Shown: positions 24,301 through 36,000 of the stretch, in pieces
Layout: each line of letters starts with the position of its first letter
How positions within the stretch are numbered: position 1 is the stretch's first letter
NCBI GenBank assembly: GCA_964035575.1
Contig: OZ037908.1
Span: forward strand, 1,178,001-1,242,000
From: Rhynchopus sp. YZ270_cl-10
Taxonomy: Eukaryota > Euglenozoa > Diplonemea > Diplonemida > Diplonemidae
Length of the DNA stretch: 64,000 nt
Reading direction: 5' to 3'
Position numbers and translations under genes: made by a program
Notes under the pieces: generated by a model
Database searches by the model: none
The model's input: only the letters and a program-made list of their open reading frames with translations
Told to the model about the DNA's origin: nothing

Positions 24301-27300
24301 CCTATACCAACAGCGTTGCCAACATTGACTCCTGGAGCGACAACAACTCCGAAGACCTACACACCACCAACAGCATCGCCACCGTGGAATGCTGTACCGA
24401 CAGCATCGCCACATTGGGGTCCTATACCAACAGCGTTGCCAACATTGACTCCTGGAGCGACAACAACTCCGAAAACCTACACACCACCAACAGCGTCACC
24501 ACCGTGGAATGCTGTACCGACAGCGTCACCACAGTTTGGTCCGATACCAACAGCGTTGCCAACATTGACTCCTGGAGCGACAATGACCCCTAAGACCTAC
24601 ACACCACCAACAGCGTCACCACCGTGGAATGCTGTACCGACAGCATCGCCACATTGGGGTCCTATACCAACAGCGTTGCCAACATTGACTCCTGGAGCGA
24701 CAACAACTCCGAAAACCTACACACCACCAACAGCGTCACCACCGTGGAATGCTGTACCGACAGCATCGCCACAGTTTGGTCCGATACCAACAGCGTTGCC
24801 AACATTGACTCCTGGAGCGACAATGACCCCTAAGACCTACACACCACCAACAGCGTCACCACCGTGGAATGCTGTACCGACAGCATCGCCACATTGGGGT
24901 CCTATACCAACAGCGTTGCCAACATTGACTCCTGGAGCGACAACAACTCCGAAAACCTACACACCACCAACAGCGTCACCACCGTGGAATGCTGTACCGA
25001 CAGCATCGCCACAGTTTGGTCCGATACCAACAGCGTTGCCAACATTGACTCCTGGAGCGACAACAACTCCGATGACCTACACACCACCAACAGCATCGCC
25101 ACCGTGGAATGCTGTACCGACAGCATCGCCACATTGGGGTCCTATACCAACAGCGTTGCCAACATTGACTCCTGGAGCGACAACAACTCCGATGACCTAC
25201 ACACCACCAACAGCATCGCCACCGTGGAATGCTGTACCGACAGCATCACCACAGTTTGGTCCGATACCAACAGCGTTGCCAACGTGGAATCCTGGAGCGA
25301 CAATGACCCCTAAGACCTTCACACCACCACTCTCTCCTGGAAGTACAGTGGCACCGAACACCGATGCACCAACATCTTCTCCTGGAAGTACAGTGGCGCC
25401 GAAGACAGACACACCTGTCACGTTGACGTTTGTACCGGGGACGTCCTCTCCAGGAACAACTGCAACACCACAGGGAATCTCACTCACGCCAATCGCGAAT
25501 GTTCCTGGAGTGACACTTCCTCCGCAGACGCAGGCACCTGCCCCACGGACCATCACCCCAAGATCGCTCACACCTGGAACGTACTCTCCAAGCACCACTC
25601 AGGCACCACCAGGAATGACAGTTGCACCGATCACAGCTGCTCCTGGAGTGACACTTTCTCCACTGACAGATGCACCTGCAACGATTATACCGGCTACGTA
25701 CTCTCCTGACACGTCTCAGGCACCACCAGGAATGACAATTGCACCGATCACAGCTGCTCCTGAAGTGACACTTCCTCCGCAGACCCAGGCATCTGCTACA
25801 CCTGCCCCGCGGACCATCACCCCAAGATCGCTCACACCTGGAACGTACTCCCCAAGCACCACTCAGGCACCACCAGGAATGACAGTTGCACCGATCACAG
25901 CTGCTCCTGGAGTGACACTTCCTCCACAGACTAAGGCACCTGCCCCGCGGACCATCACCCCAAGATCGCTCACACCTGGAACGTACTCTCCAAGCACCAC
26001 TCAGGCACCACCAGGAATGACAGTTGCACCGATCACAGCTGCTCCTGGAGTGACACTTTCTCCACTGACAGATGCACCTGCAACGATCATACCGGCTACG
26101 TACTCTCCTGACACGTCTCAGGCACCACCAGGAATGACAGTTGCGCCAATCACGAATGTTTCTCAAGTGACACTTCCTCCACAGACTAAGGCACCTGCCC
26201 CACGGACCATCACCCCAAGATCGCTCACACCTGGAACGTACTCTCCAAGCACCACTCAGGCACCACCAGGAATGACAGTTGCACCGATCACAGCTGCTCC
26301 TGGAGTGACACTTCCTCCACAGACCCAGGCACCCTCTACACCTGCCCCGCGGACCATCACCCCAAGATCGCTCACACCTGGAACGTACTCCCCAAGCACC
26401 ACTCAGGCACCACCAGGAATGACAATTGCACCGATCACAGCTGCTCCTGGAGTGACACTTTCCCCACTGACAGATGCACCTGCAACAGGACCGCCTGTGG
26501 TCAGGTCCCTCAGCCCTGCGACATATTCTCCGCATGACACTGAGGCACCGGCAGGTTCTTCACGTGCGCCACTTCCCGTGAGGACGTTGGCTCCGTACGT
26601 CACATCCGTGCCACGGTCCTTCACGCCTGGGCAACCGTCGACGTACTCACCAGACAGTTCTGAGGCACCTCCTGGGTTGTCGCGTGCTCCTGTGACCGAC
26701 ACGCCAAGCACATTCGTACCGTACAGAACGCTGGCCCCATACCAAGCAAGCCACTCACCCACGGACACAGCAGCACCAGCAGGCGAGTCGCGTGTCCCTG
26801 CAACACTGGGCCCGCTCGGTGCACAGGAGTCGCGCACGCCTAGGACTTTGGCACCCCTGCCTCCTCCTCGTATGTCACCCGCCCTCACCCTACGTCAGCA
26901 ATGTCGTTAAGACTGATTTCAGGTGGGGTGAAAACCCTTCTTCAGAGTTTTGAAATCCCAAAATCCACTTTTGTGCGCTCTTTTTCTAATGGTTACCTAG
27001 ACCCACCTACCACCTTCCCACAGCACTGCCGACAGGCAGCACGTTCTCACCGCCTTCGAGCCGCTTCTACAACGGTACGTTCGTGCCATGTGATGTGGAC
27101 GGCGTGGCGCACCCAGCAACACCGCTGACCTTCGTGAAGGACGGTGCACCCGTACCAGACGTGACGGTGTCGTACCAGTTCGGCTTCGTCTTCGGGAATC
27201 AGGACGGTGTGCAGTTCACTGTCGAGATGCCTGCACCCTCGGGTGAGGACACATACGGTAGTGTGGCACTGAGGCCCGCCTCTCCCGAGAAGAACATGAA

Positions 27301-27910
27301 GGGCTTCCTCATCTTCGTGGCTGACACACAGGGTGCAGCAGGGGTCGCGAAGATCATGACGAGCAGTGGCGGCACACCTGAGAAGGCCGACGCAGCGACG
27401 CTGCAGAACATTTGGTGGTACCAGTCGAGCAACGTGGGGGGGACGCTCACCTTCAAGTTCATTCTGGGTGTGGATAACCAGATGTACCCGCTGGACAGTA
27501 CGCAGGCTTGGGACTTTGCGTTTGCTTCGGGGTCGGGACGTGTGTTCTCGAGCTGGACAAAGCACTCGACGTCGGGCATCACTGCACAAGCTCAGACGCT
27601 CCAGCGGTGCGACATCAGTGCTGCCGCCGGTGCTGAGTCGAGCTCGAGTGATGGGGGCGGCGGGATGGGCATTGGGATCATTGTGGCCATCATCCTTGGG
27701 GTTCTGCTCTGCTGTGCAGTGGTTGGAGGTGCTGTCTTCTACCGCAGGAAGCGGTCGAAGGCAATCGACGTGGACTACACCTTATTTTTCGGGAATATGA
27801 ACGACCCCTGCTTCGACGACTTTGACGAGGCAATGAATCAAAAAACAGCCAACGAAATGAGTGCCTCTGTTTCAGGCCCACCCGAACCAGACTGCGGCAT
27901 ATTGCTGTAG
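21391..27910 (+). CDS. Mucin-like type I membrane surface protein C (two exons)
   Basis: Exons 21391-26869 and 27024-27910 with a 154-nt GTATGT...CACAG intron give 2121 residues. Signal peptide MRSTASFLLLLLLLPLC, then almost at once a tandem array of about 32 copies of a 40-residue Pro/Thr/Ala unit containing PPWNAVPTAS and GPIPTALPT, a stalk with several units of the type LTPGTYSPSTTQAPPGM shared with A and B, and exon 2 with the conserved ectodomain, transmembrane helix and tail ending CGILL. It lacks the unique N-terminal domains of A and B, so nearly all of its extracellular part before exon 2 is stalk. The ATG at 21391 begins the signal peptide; the open frame extends upstream to 21205 but this is leader. 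Probably a glycosylated surface coat protein (inferred). Confidence 0.82.
21481..25329 (+). repeat. 120-nt coding minisatellite, about 32 copies
   Basis: The unit encodes 40 residues and has alternative modules: PHWGP or PQFGP, TWNPGA or TLTPGA, TTTPK or TMTPK. One extra 30-nt half module (PPWNAVPTAS doubled, near 22200) shifts the register without breaking the frame. Variant modules reappear in blocks, as expected from unequal exchange. Confidence 0.93.
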
Positions 27911-29189
27911 GTTTCGGGGGCATGGCAAAAAGTATTTAAACCTGCATTCTCGAACTTTTACCTTCTCCACTCGAACTTTTCTACCGACGTGATGTTCATT
28001 TGTCGCATCCCCTCTGTGAGTATTGATTGAATTGGAGTCGAGGAGCACAAGCAAAGGGCAATGAAAGGGAAACAACGAACAGTAAACAAGACAGAAAAGA
28101 GACAGTATTTACTTCCGAACACACTATTCCAATCATTTGATAAAGAGTCCTCCATCATTTTCTTTGTATCATTTCCTTACAAACCGTACACGTACCGCTT
28201 CGTATGTTTGTATACAAAAAAAAAATGTCCAAGCATGCTGAGGAGACAGAGTGGCGGTGGTCTGCAAGGAAGTTTCCTTCCTAAACGTTTCTGTTTTTTT
28301 TTTTAAACTTGCACCGTGGAGCCCGCTCAAAAGGGTCTGCCCATTTTGGGCGGACTCCACCATGTGCGCATTCCTAGCTTCTTAGTGCTCGAAGAGGAAA
28401 GCCAGATATCTATCTGGCCGTTTCCCTCCTTAAGACAACACTTCTGTACCCGTGCATGAAAATTGTTGGAAGCTTTGCACCCCAAACACCCTCAACAACG
28501 CCCGTCAAAAGGCGCCCCTTTTGTTGCTGGGAGTTGGTTCTCATGTTCGATGCCTGCAAAAGTCATGTGGCCATGTCATGTGCGGTCAGTGGCGCGATTC
28601 GTGTGGCAGTGTGTCATCGACCGACGAAGGTACAAAATGGGCTAAGGAGGAAGTTTCCTTCCCAAACGTTTCTTTTCTTTTTTTTTATTCGTACATTCCT
28701 AGCTTCTTAGTGCTCGAAGGGGAAAGCCTGATAACTATCTGGCAGTTCCCTTTGTTTTTTGTTTTTTTGTTTTTTGTTTTTTCATAACACCATCTTTGAG
28801 TTGTCATTGCTAAAAAGATTGGAGGGAGCGCTTTTGGGCAAACGAAACGGCGAAACATGCTTTTGTAATTGACTGTTTGATTCACTTTGATTCACAAACA
28901 CCAATGCTAAATGCAGCGGCTCACTTTTTTCCATTTTTTTGTTTTGTTTTGCCCGACTTTGAAGCGATCTTTTTTTTCTCTCTCAAACAAAACAAAAAAT
29001 GACTAAAGCAAAGAACTGTGGGTACTACTTTTACTCTTGTATCTAGACGCTACCATGCAGCATCTAGGTGAGTGGTGTGTTGTGTGCAAGTCAACGACAC
29101 TGTACAGCCGACCCTTTTCAACATGGTTATTCGTCCTCTCTCGGCCACCTCTGCACAAAAAGAAGCCAACTAAAAAACATACCCAAACA
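27911..29189. other. Spacer after gene C
   Basis: Closely matches the flank of gene A in blocks: 28432-28600 resembles 11516-11670, and 28800-29047 resembles 12104-12430. This supports duplication of gene plus flank as a unit. From 29053 a stretch starting GCAGCATCTAGGTGAGTGGT is shared with the second ankyrin copy (30637). No gene seen. Confidence 0.55.
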
Positions 29190-29974
29190 ATGTCGAAGCG
29201 ACACGCAGACAGCACACAGGACGAGAATCCACGGAAGAGAAGAAAGCTTTCAGCATACGGTCATAAGGTCTTGGTGGAGGCTGCCAGGAACGGCGACACG
29301 ACTGCCGTGCGGGCGGTCCTTGAGAAGCTTCCCCCAGGCAGCAAAGGTGTCTTCGATGCTGTGCACGAGGCATGCAGAGGGAACCACGATGAATGCCTTG
29401 CACTGCTTCTTCCGTATGTTGAGACAACGCAGGTGGGCTTTGGGGCCTTTCTGAGTGTGTGTGTCCACGCAGACCACGTTGCGTGCACGGAGGTCCTCTT
29501 GCAGCATTGGAAGTCCGTCTGCAGCAACGTGGCCTTTGTCCCGCTTAAGTCCAAGCACAACGCATGTAAGGAAGAATTTGACTGTCCTGCCATGTGGTCA
29601 GACCCTGCAGTGTGTCGTGCGTTGTGAAGACGTTGGTCGAAGCAGGTGCAGAAGTGCGTACCACAGACGACCATGGATTCACGTGTCTTCACCTTGCAGC
29701 GGCAGTGGGATACACCGAGATTGTGCGCTATCTTGTGGGCTTGCCACAGGTCGACGTTAATTGCCGAGACTCTGGCAACGTAACTGCGTTGTTCATAGCG
29801 GCGCGGGATAATCATACAAACATTGCGCAGTTGCTCACAGGGCCACAGAGTGGAGAGGCGAAGGGTGCACCAGGTTTGATAGCAGCCATGTCAAGCTTCA
29901 CAGCTATGTTGTCTGGTAGAGGTGGTTCGTTTGGAGGTCGGGGGTGGAAGCTTAACAAGGTAAGGGTCTTGTGA
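29190..29974 (+). pseudogene. Truncated copy of the ankyrin-repeat gene
   Basis: The first about 140 codons (from MSKRHADSTQDENPRKRRKL) are almost identical to the intact gene at 30774. Just after the CPAMWSDPAVCR motif near 29615 a deletion joins to a later ankyrin repeat in another frame, so the first frame stops at 29627 while ankyrin sequence (VEAGAEVRTTDD..., TCLHLAAAVGYTEIVRYLVG) continues in the neighbouring frame to about 29850. The tail to 29974 is Gly-rich and not ankyrin-like. It may still make a short protein of 145 residues, but it has lost nearly all of the repeat region. Confidence 0.72.
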
Positions 29975-30773
29975 GAGTGGAGGGTGATGGTGTTTGCTTT
30001 TTCTATTGTATGGCGCTACAGTCATTACAGTGCTGCAGTGGGAACATGTAATAACTACCCGTCGCTTGCACCGAAGCCTCCTGAGAAAAAGGGGCAATGC
30101 ACGGAAGTATCGATGGAAGTATATCAATATCACATAGCTAGCAACACAGCGCCGCAGGCGCACGGTACGCTACTTTTTACCCTTTGTTAAAAAGATTGCG
30201 CCATCCCCCTTTTCTTCCACTTCTTTTGACACAGCGAGCCAAATGCTCGGCACGGTGGGGTCGCATGACTACGGGGGGTCATCTACAACCTCCAAAACCC
30301 CATTTTTCTTGGGGGGGTCCATGGTCCCCCCCAAACCCCTGTAAAAATCCGGATTTTTCTGGGGAAAATATTGGGGGGGACCATGGTCCCCCCCGGTCCC
30401 CCTTGGCGGAAACCCTGCAATTTTGGGGCGGATTGGAGCATCGCTACACTTCACCGACAGTGTCAAGGTGTGTCCGTTTCATTCCTCAGGAGGCATCACA
30501 CTGCGCGTCTTCGAAGTCCTTGACGTGAACACAAGGCTTCCTCAGCCTCCTCTCTGCCAGGTACACCAGATCGTCCGATGGAGGAAGTACTGTTTGTCAA
30601 CACAGAGCGTTGAGAGTCCTCCATCCATGCGACCATGCAGCATCTAGGTGAGTGGTGTGTTGTGCAAGTCAACGACACTGTACAGCCGACCCTTTTCAAC
30701 ATGGTTATTCGTCCTCTCTCGGCCACCTCTGCACAAAAAGAAGCCAACTAAAAAACACAACAATACCCAAACA
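29975..30773. other. Spacer between the two ankyrin copies
   Basis: Contains two palindromes of the GGGGGGACCATGGTCCCCCC type (about 30311-30332 and 30375-30396), possibly ends of a small inverted-repeat element, and at 30152 a block GCCGCAGGCGCACGGTACGC that also occurs within the 662-bp hAT-like element (16737). From 30637 on the DNA matches the region before the first copy. An exon in 30490-30590 is possible but not supported. Confidence 0.45.
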
Positions 30774-32450
30774 ATGTCGAAGCGACACGCAGACAGCACA
30801 CAGGACGAGAATCCACGGAAGAGAAGAAAGCTTTCAGCATACGAGGTCTTGGTGGAGGCTACCAGGAACGGCGACACGACTGCCGTGCGGGCGGTCCTTG
30901 AGAAGCTTCCCCCAGGCAGCAAAGCTGCCTTCGATGCTGTGCACGAGGCATGCAGAGGGAACCACGATGAATGCCTTGCACTGCTTCTTCCGTATGTTGA
31001 GACAACGCAGGTGGGCTTTGGGATCTTTCTGAGTGTGTGTGTCCACGCAGACCACGTTGCGTGCACGGAGGTCCTCTTGCAGCATTGGAAGTCCGTCTGC
31101 AGCAATGTGGCCTTTGTCCCGCTTAAGTCCAAGCACAACGTATGTAAGGAAGTGCATCACTATCCTGCCATGTGGTCAGACCCTGCAGTGTGTCGTGTCT
31201 TCATCGATGCAGGGGCAGACGTGCTTACGAAATGCGAAGCAGGATGTTCGCCTCTGTGGTACTTTTTCACTTCAGGAGGAGGAGCACTCGAAGTTGTGAA
31301 GATGTTGGTTGAAGCAGGTGCAGACCTTGTCGAATGCAACGAAGAAGAGTCATGTCTTACCGCTGCAGCGTTATTTGGACAGACCGAGACTGTGCGCTAT
31401 CTTGTGGGCTTGCCACAGGTCGACGTGAATCATTCAAACTTTTGCGGCCGCACTGCGTTGCACTCTTCTATTGTGGGAGATGTTGCGCAGGTGCTGATTG
31501 ATGCAGGGGCCGACATCGAGGCGGTGGATAGTAGCAGATGTTCTCCTCTGCACAATGCTTGTACTGCAGGTGCACTCGACGTTGTGAGGACGTTGGTTGA
31601 AGCAGGTGCAGAAGTGCGTACCACAGACGACTGTGGAAACATGTGTCTTCACCTTGCAGCGCTATTTGGACACACCGAGACTGTGCGCTATCTTGTGGGC
31701 TTGCCACAGGTGGATGTGAATCACCGAGACTCTGCCAACAGCATTGCGTTGCACTTAGCGATGCGGGACAATCATCCAGACGTTGCTCAGGTGTTGATTG
31801 ATGCAGGGGCAGACATCGAGGCGGAGAGGTACGGACATTCTCCTCTGCACACTGCTTGCTATTCAAGAGCACTCGACATTGTGAAGATGTTGGTCAGAGC
31901 CGGTGCTGGAGTGTGTCTCACGGACAACACAGGAAACACATGTCTTCACCTTGCAGCGCTATGTGGACACACCGAGACTGTGCGCTATCTTGTGGGATTG
32001 CCAGAGGTGGATATGAATCACCGAGACTCTGCCAACCGCACTGCGTTGCATTTAGCGAAGCAGAACAAGCACACCAACGTTGCGCAGTTGCTGATTGCTG
32101 CAGGGGCAGACATCGAAACACAGGATAATTGGGGACGTTCACCCCTGCACACTGCTTGCAATTCTAGAGAATCACTCGACATTGTGAAGATGTTGGTTGA
32201 AGCAGGTGCAGAAGTGCGTGTCACGGACAACACAGGAAGCACATGTCTTCACCTTGCAGCGGAATGTGGACACACCGAGACTGTGCGCTATCTTGTGGGA
32301 TTGCCAGAGGTGGACATGAATCACCGAGACTCTGCCAACCGCACAGCGTTGCATTTTGCGAAGCAGAAAAAGCACACCAACGTTGCGCAGTTGCTGATTG
32401 CTGCAGGGGCAGACACAGACACAGAGAACAGTGCCGTGCATTCTCCTTGA
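30774..32450 (+). CDS. Ankyrin-repeat protein
   Basis: 558 residues from the ATG at 30774. The N-terminus has a basic patch (PRKRRK, a possible nuclear localisation signal), then a helical region to about residue 130 with weaker ankyrin-like motifs, followed by roughly 12 ankyrin repeats with clear TCLHLAA, TALHLA, SPLHTAC and VEAGAEV motifs. The repeats are arranged in a higher-order unit of about 100 residues (three ankyrin repeats: one around TCLHLAA..GHTETVRYLVG, one around NRTALHLA, one around SPLHTAC) copied about four times in tandem. Ankyrin arrays bind partner proteins; no catalytic domain is seen, so the partner and role are unknown. The intact downstream copy of a tandem pair; start chosen by conservation between both copies. 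Confidence 0.85.
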   Translation: MSKRHADSTQDENPRKRRKLSAYEVLVEATRNGDTTAVRAVLEKLPPGSKAAFDAVHEACRGNHDECLALLLPYVETTQVGFGIFLSVCVHADHVACTEVLLQHWKSVCSNVAFVPLKSKHNVCKEVHHYPAMWSDPAVCRVFIDAGADVLTKCEAGCSPLWYFFTSGGGALEVVKMLVEAGADLVECNEEESCLTAAALFGQTETVRYLVGLPQVDVNHSNFCGRTALHSSIVGDVAQVLIDAGADIEAVDSSRCSPLHNACTAGALDVVRTLVEAGAEVRTTDDCGNMCLHLAALFGHTETVRYLVGLPQVDVNHRDSANSIALHLAMRDNHPDVAQVLIDAGADIEAERYGHSPLHTACYSRALDIVKMLVRAGAGVCLTDNTGNTCLHLAALCGHTETVRYLVGLPEVDMNHRDSANRTALHLAKQNKHTNVAQLLIAAGADIETQDNWGRSPLHTACNSRESLDIVKMLVEAGAEVRVTDNTGSTCLHLAAECGHTETVRYLVGLPEVDMNHRDSANRTALHFAKQKKHTNVAQLLIAAGADTDTENSAVHSP

Positions 32451-32560
32451 GAAGCATTGCTCTTGGAGCTTCACTCCCACCTCGCGACTTCGACCCCCTC
32501 CCACCCCAGCTGTGTGTCGTAGCTGAGTCACAGACAACAAAGGAAGCACGTTGTTTTCAT

Positions 32561-32610
32561 AAGGTGACTACGCACGAGAGGCTTAGGATCATCTTATAAA
32601 CTTTTCTTTT
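32561..32610 (+). repeat. Hairpin repeat H1
   Basis: AAGGTGA/TCATCTT stem, CTACGC against GCTTAG (one mismatch), loop ACGAGAG, tail ATAAACTTTTC and T tract. Confidence 0.65.
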
Positions 32611-32659
32611 ATTTTGGGTCCCCTTATGTAGATTTTGTAGGTGTGGAAAACAACAACTA

Positions 32660-32708
32660 TAGTGGAGTTCATCCTCGGGTGTCTACACTAATACAACCAA
32701 GTTTTCAA
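32660..32708 (+). repeat. Dispersed hairpin repeat H7
   Basis: TAGTGGAG pairs imperfectly with CTACACTA, and inside it CATC pairs with GGTG around a CTCG tetraloop. The tail ACAACCAAGTTTTCAA is constant. Copies: 43077-43124, with CATC/GATG, and 48074-48120, with a different inner stem. All on the + strand. Confidence 0.6.
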
Positions 32709-33056
32709 CTACAACAAAACAACTAATTGCTAAAAAACAAAACTGGGTGTGCTGTGAAAAACCCCGCGCGATTTTCGAAACCACCGTCGCATCCTGACGC
32801 TTTGATGGGTGGTCTTGTTCAACAAAAATGAGTAAAAACAAAGAACTGTTACGACACTACTTTTCATACAACCCCTGCTACTCTTGTATCTAGACCCCCC
32901 CACCCGGCATCAGTTATAACTGTGTCTAAACACCCTCTCACTCTTAAACACATTGCCGCGAACAGAATCTACACAAACAGAGACGTGGTCAGTCGCAGTT
33001 TGACTTGCCAAACAGTTTCTTATCGAGGGACATTTGCATAGGGGAAAAAAGACAAA

Positions 33057-36000
33057 ATGTCGCTAACACAGCTGTCGTTCAAATTGGTGCTGTTGGGGGA
33101 AAGTGCTGTCGGGGTATGTACTGCTCAGAGAACCATCCTTGGTGACGGGTGTTCTTTTGTTCTAGTTGGTTGCGACGATACGCGATCAAAAGGCGAAGTA
33201 TTTTTTTATTCAGGTGACTAAGCACGAGAGGCTTAGGATCATCTTAATAAACTTTTCTTCTTATTCTTGAACTTATTGTGAAACGCGGTCCTATAGGATT
33301 CTATTGTGTATTCGACGTGGGGAGCGTACCAACTAAACAAAAGACGAGGTGTTCATTGTTTTATTCCAATGCCCTGCGTCTGCCGACGAACATTGTGAGG
33401 CGTTTGCACTTTCAACTTCCCCTTTTTTTCCTTTACATCCAACTTTCAACACTTCACCACAGAAATCTTCGATAGTGTTGCGTTTCGTGAGACAGGATTT
33501 CCTTGAGCACCAAGAGGCTACCATTGGAGCCGCATTTTTGACACAGGTACGTCGCCCACACACACCACCCTCATTAATAAGCCCAGGGCTGCTGTCCCCA
33601 TGTGTAATCCCAGCAGCGCGGCAGGCAGCAACAGGGAAGGCATTTGTAGGCACATATGTGTCGATAACGTTCAACCCGCCTACGCGACGCTAAGTAACCG
33701 TTTAAAAACAAAGCCCTCATGAAATGCTTTGTTGCATACGATCATTTCTCCAAGCATTTTTTTTGCACAATAAATTTACCTTTTTTTTTTGTCGCGAATT
33801 TGAAAGAAAACCCGCCCTTCCCACTTAGGTCGTTAACCTTGGAGATCAGCAGAGCATTAAGTTTGAAATTTGGGACACAGCAGGGCAGGAGCGTTACAAG
33901 ACCCTTGCACCCATGTACTACAGGTATGCGTTTTGCATTTTTATTCAAGGGGGGTTTTTTTTGACGAAATTGTACCGTTTTTTCACCCACCCAACCGGAC
34001 CCAACAGAGCCCATCTGGACCCACCTGGGGTCAATTATGCCCAATTATACCCAATTATACCCAATTATACCCAATTACGCCCAATTACAGCCCAATTACA
34101 CCCAATTACAACCAATTACACCCAGTCACACCACTAGTACAACTCAGGTGTTTTTGAGGGGGGCTTACCAGGGGGTGACCTGTTTTGCTTGCTCACACGG
34201 TGAGGTCCAGCCTCTGAGCGGGTCAAACGGGATACTCAACTAGAGGGTGTGACGACACCCGCTTTTCGGGTGTGGCACCGAAAAGTGGGAACGCCTATGA
34301 CGGGCGGGTTTTGGTAACCGGACAGGGGACTGCATGCCTCCCATATATTTTGTGGCACTATATGCCCACTCAGCCTTCTTCCTCCATACGTACATAGGTC
34401 ATTTTTACCTTGTAAAATTGTAACACTGGTGACATGCTTCCCAGCACACATCAGCACATAAAAAACCGGTAAAACCACATGTAATCTGTGGTGGTCGAAA
34501 GTACAATATTCCTTCGACAATGCATTGTTTGAGCATTTGTTATACCTGGAGAATATGGTCAGATCACTCTTCAGACCACCTGGCGTTTACTCCAAAAATA
34601 ACACTATTTTTGTCCGTGGAGTTTGTGTATCGGTACAGGTGATGGTTTTCGGAAGTTGGCAATCAGGTGGTTTGTGTACTGTGTACTGTGTACTGTGTAC
34701 TGTGTACTGTGTACTGTGTACTGTGTACTGTGTACTGTGTACTGTGTACTGTGTACTGTGTACTGTGTACTGTGTACTGTGTACTGTGTACTGTGTACTG
34801 TGTACTGTGTACTGTGTACTGTGTACTGTGTACTGTGTACTGTGTACTGTGTACTGTGTACTGTGTACTGTGTACTGTGTACTGTGTACTGTGTACTGTG
34901 TACTGTGTACTGTGTACTGTGTACTGTGTACTGTGTACTGTGTACTGTGTACTGTGTACTGTGTACTGTGTACTGTGTACTGTGTACTGTGTACTGTGTA
35001 CTGTGTACTGTGTACTGTGTACTGTGTACTGTGTACTGTGTACTGTGTACTGTGTACTGTGTACTGTGCGGAAATTGACCAAAAAACGAGAACTTGTCCA
35101 TTTCGGCAAATTGACCCCACCACTGGCCGGACGGATTCCGAAAATGCAAATGCCGGTGTTTAAAAGCAGCGGGTTTACGCCATTTCTTGCAGGTCAATTG
35201 GGGGAAACGGTGCATGTGTCCTCCATTCTCGCATTGGAACCGCGTAGGTGCAACATCTGTGACCATTTACCAAGGCATCTTTTTCATCGCCGTTTTCGAT
35301 TTTATATGGATTTGTAGGGAAACAGCACAGAAGTGGGAAAAATTGGGGGTGTGGGGACCGAAAAGCAAGTCAAAAGTGCAAAAAACGGCAAAAAACGGCA
35401 TTTTTGCCCAATTTCACCCAATTACGCCCAGTTACAGCCCAATTACACCCAATTACAGCCCACCGACACCCGGAAAAAACGGTACAGAAATAATGTCTTT
35501 TGTCTCTTCCAAAAAATCAATTATTAAATGCGGACCATTAACACATCGCTTCTCTTTGCATTGATCACGACGGAGCTGCGTTTTATTACGTTTCTATTTC
35601 TACTCTTTATTTTCATCTTCACCTTTCTCTGAACCCATTTCCACCTCGACATGGGTCAGACTCCACTTTTTGACCACCTAAAATTTGGTCATACATACGA
35701 CCCCAAAAACACCATTTTGCGCACAGGGGGGCTGCAGCAGCAGTGATTGTGTACGACATCACCAACATGGACTCCTTCGTGCGTGCGAAGAACTGGGTGC
35801 AGGAGCTGCAGAGACAAGGAGACTCGTCTGTCGTGATCGCGCTTGCGGGGAACAAGAGCGACTTGAACGACCAGCGTGTTGTGGAGACGGCAGAAGCGCA
35901 GGCGTACGCAGACGAGAAGAACCTTATCTTCTTCGAGTGCTCTGCGAAGGCAAACAGCAATATCAACGACATCTTCATCTCTATCGGTATGCCATTATTG

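Larger units (their letters stand above)
32451..33056. other. Spacer before Rab5
   Basis: Holds an H1 hairpin repeat (32561-32610), an H7 hairpin repeat (32660-32708) and a degraded copy of the block at 28994 (32820-32898). No gene seen. Confidence 0.55.

Noticed and set aside
30423-30647. Upstream exon of the ankyrin gene (GGITLRVFEVLDVNTRLPQ)
   Set aside because: The stretch is absent before the other ankyrin copy, and no splice pair joins it in frame to the conserved start at 30774.
34525-35163. Open frame starting before the second satellite
   Set aside because: It lies inside Rab5 intron 3 and consists almost wholly of satellite translation.
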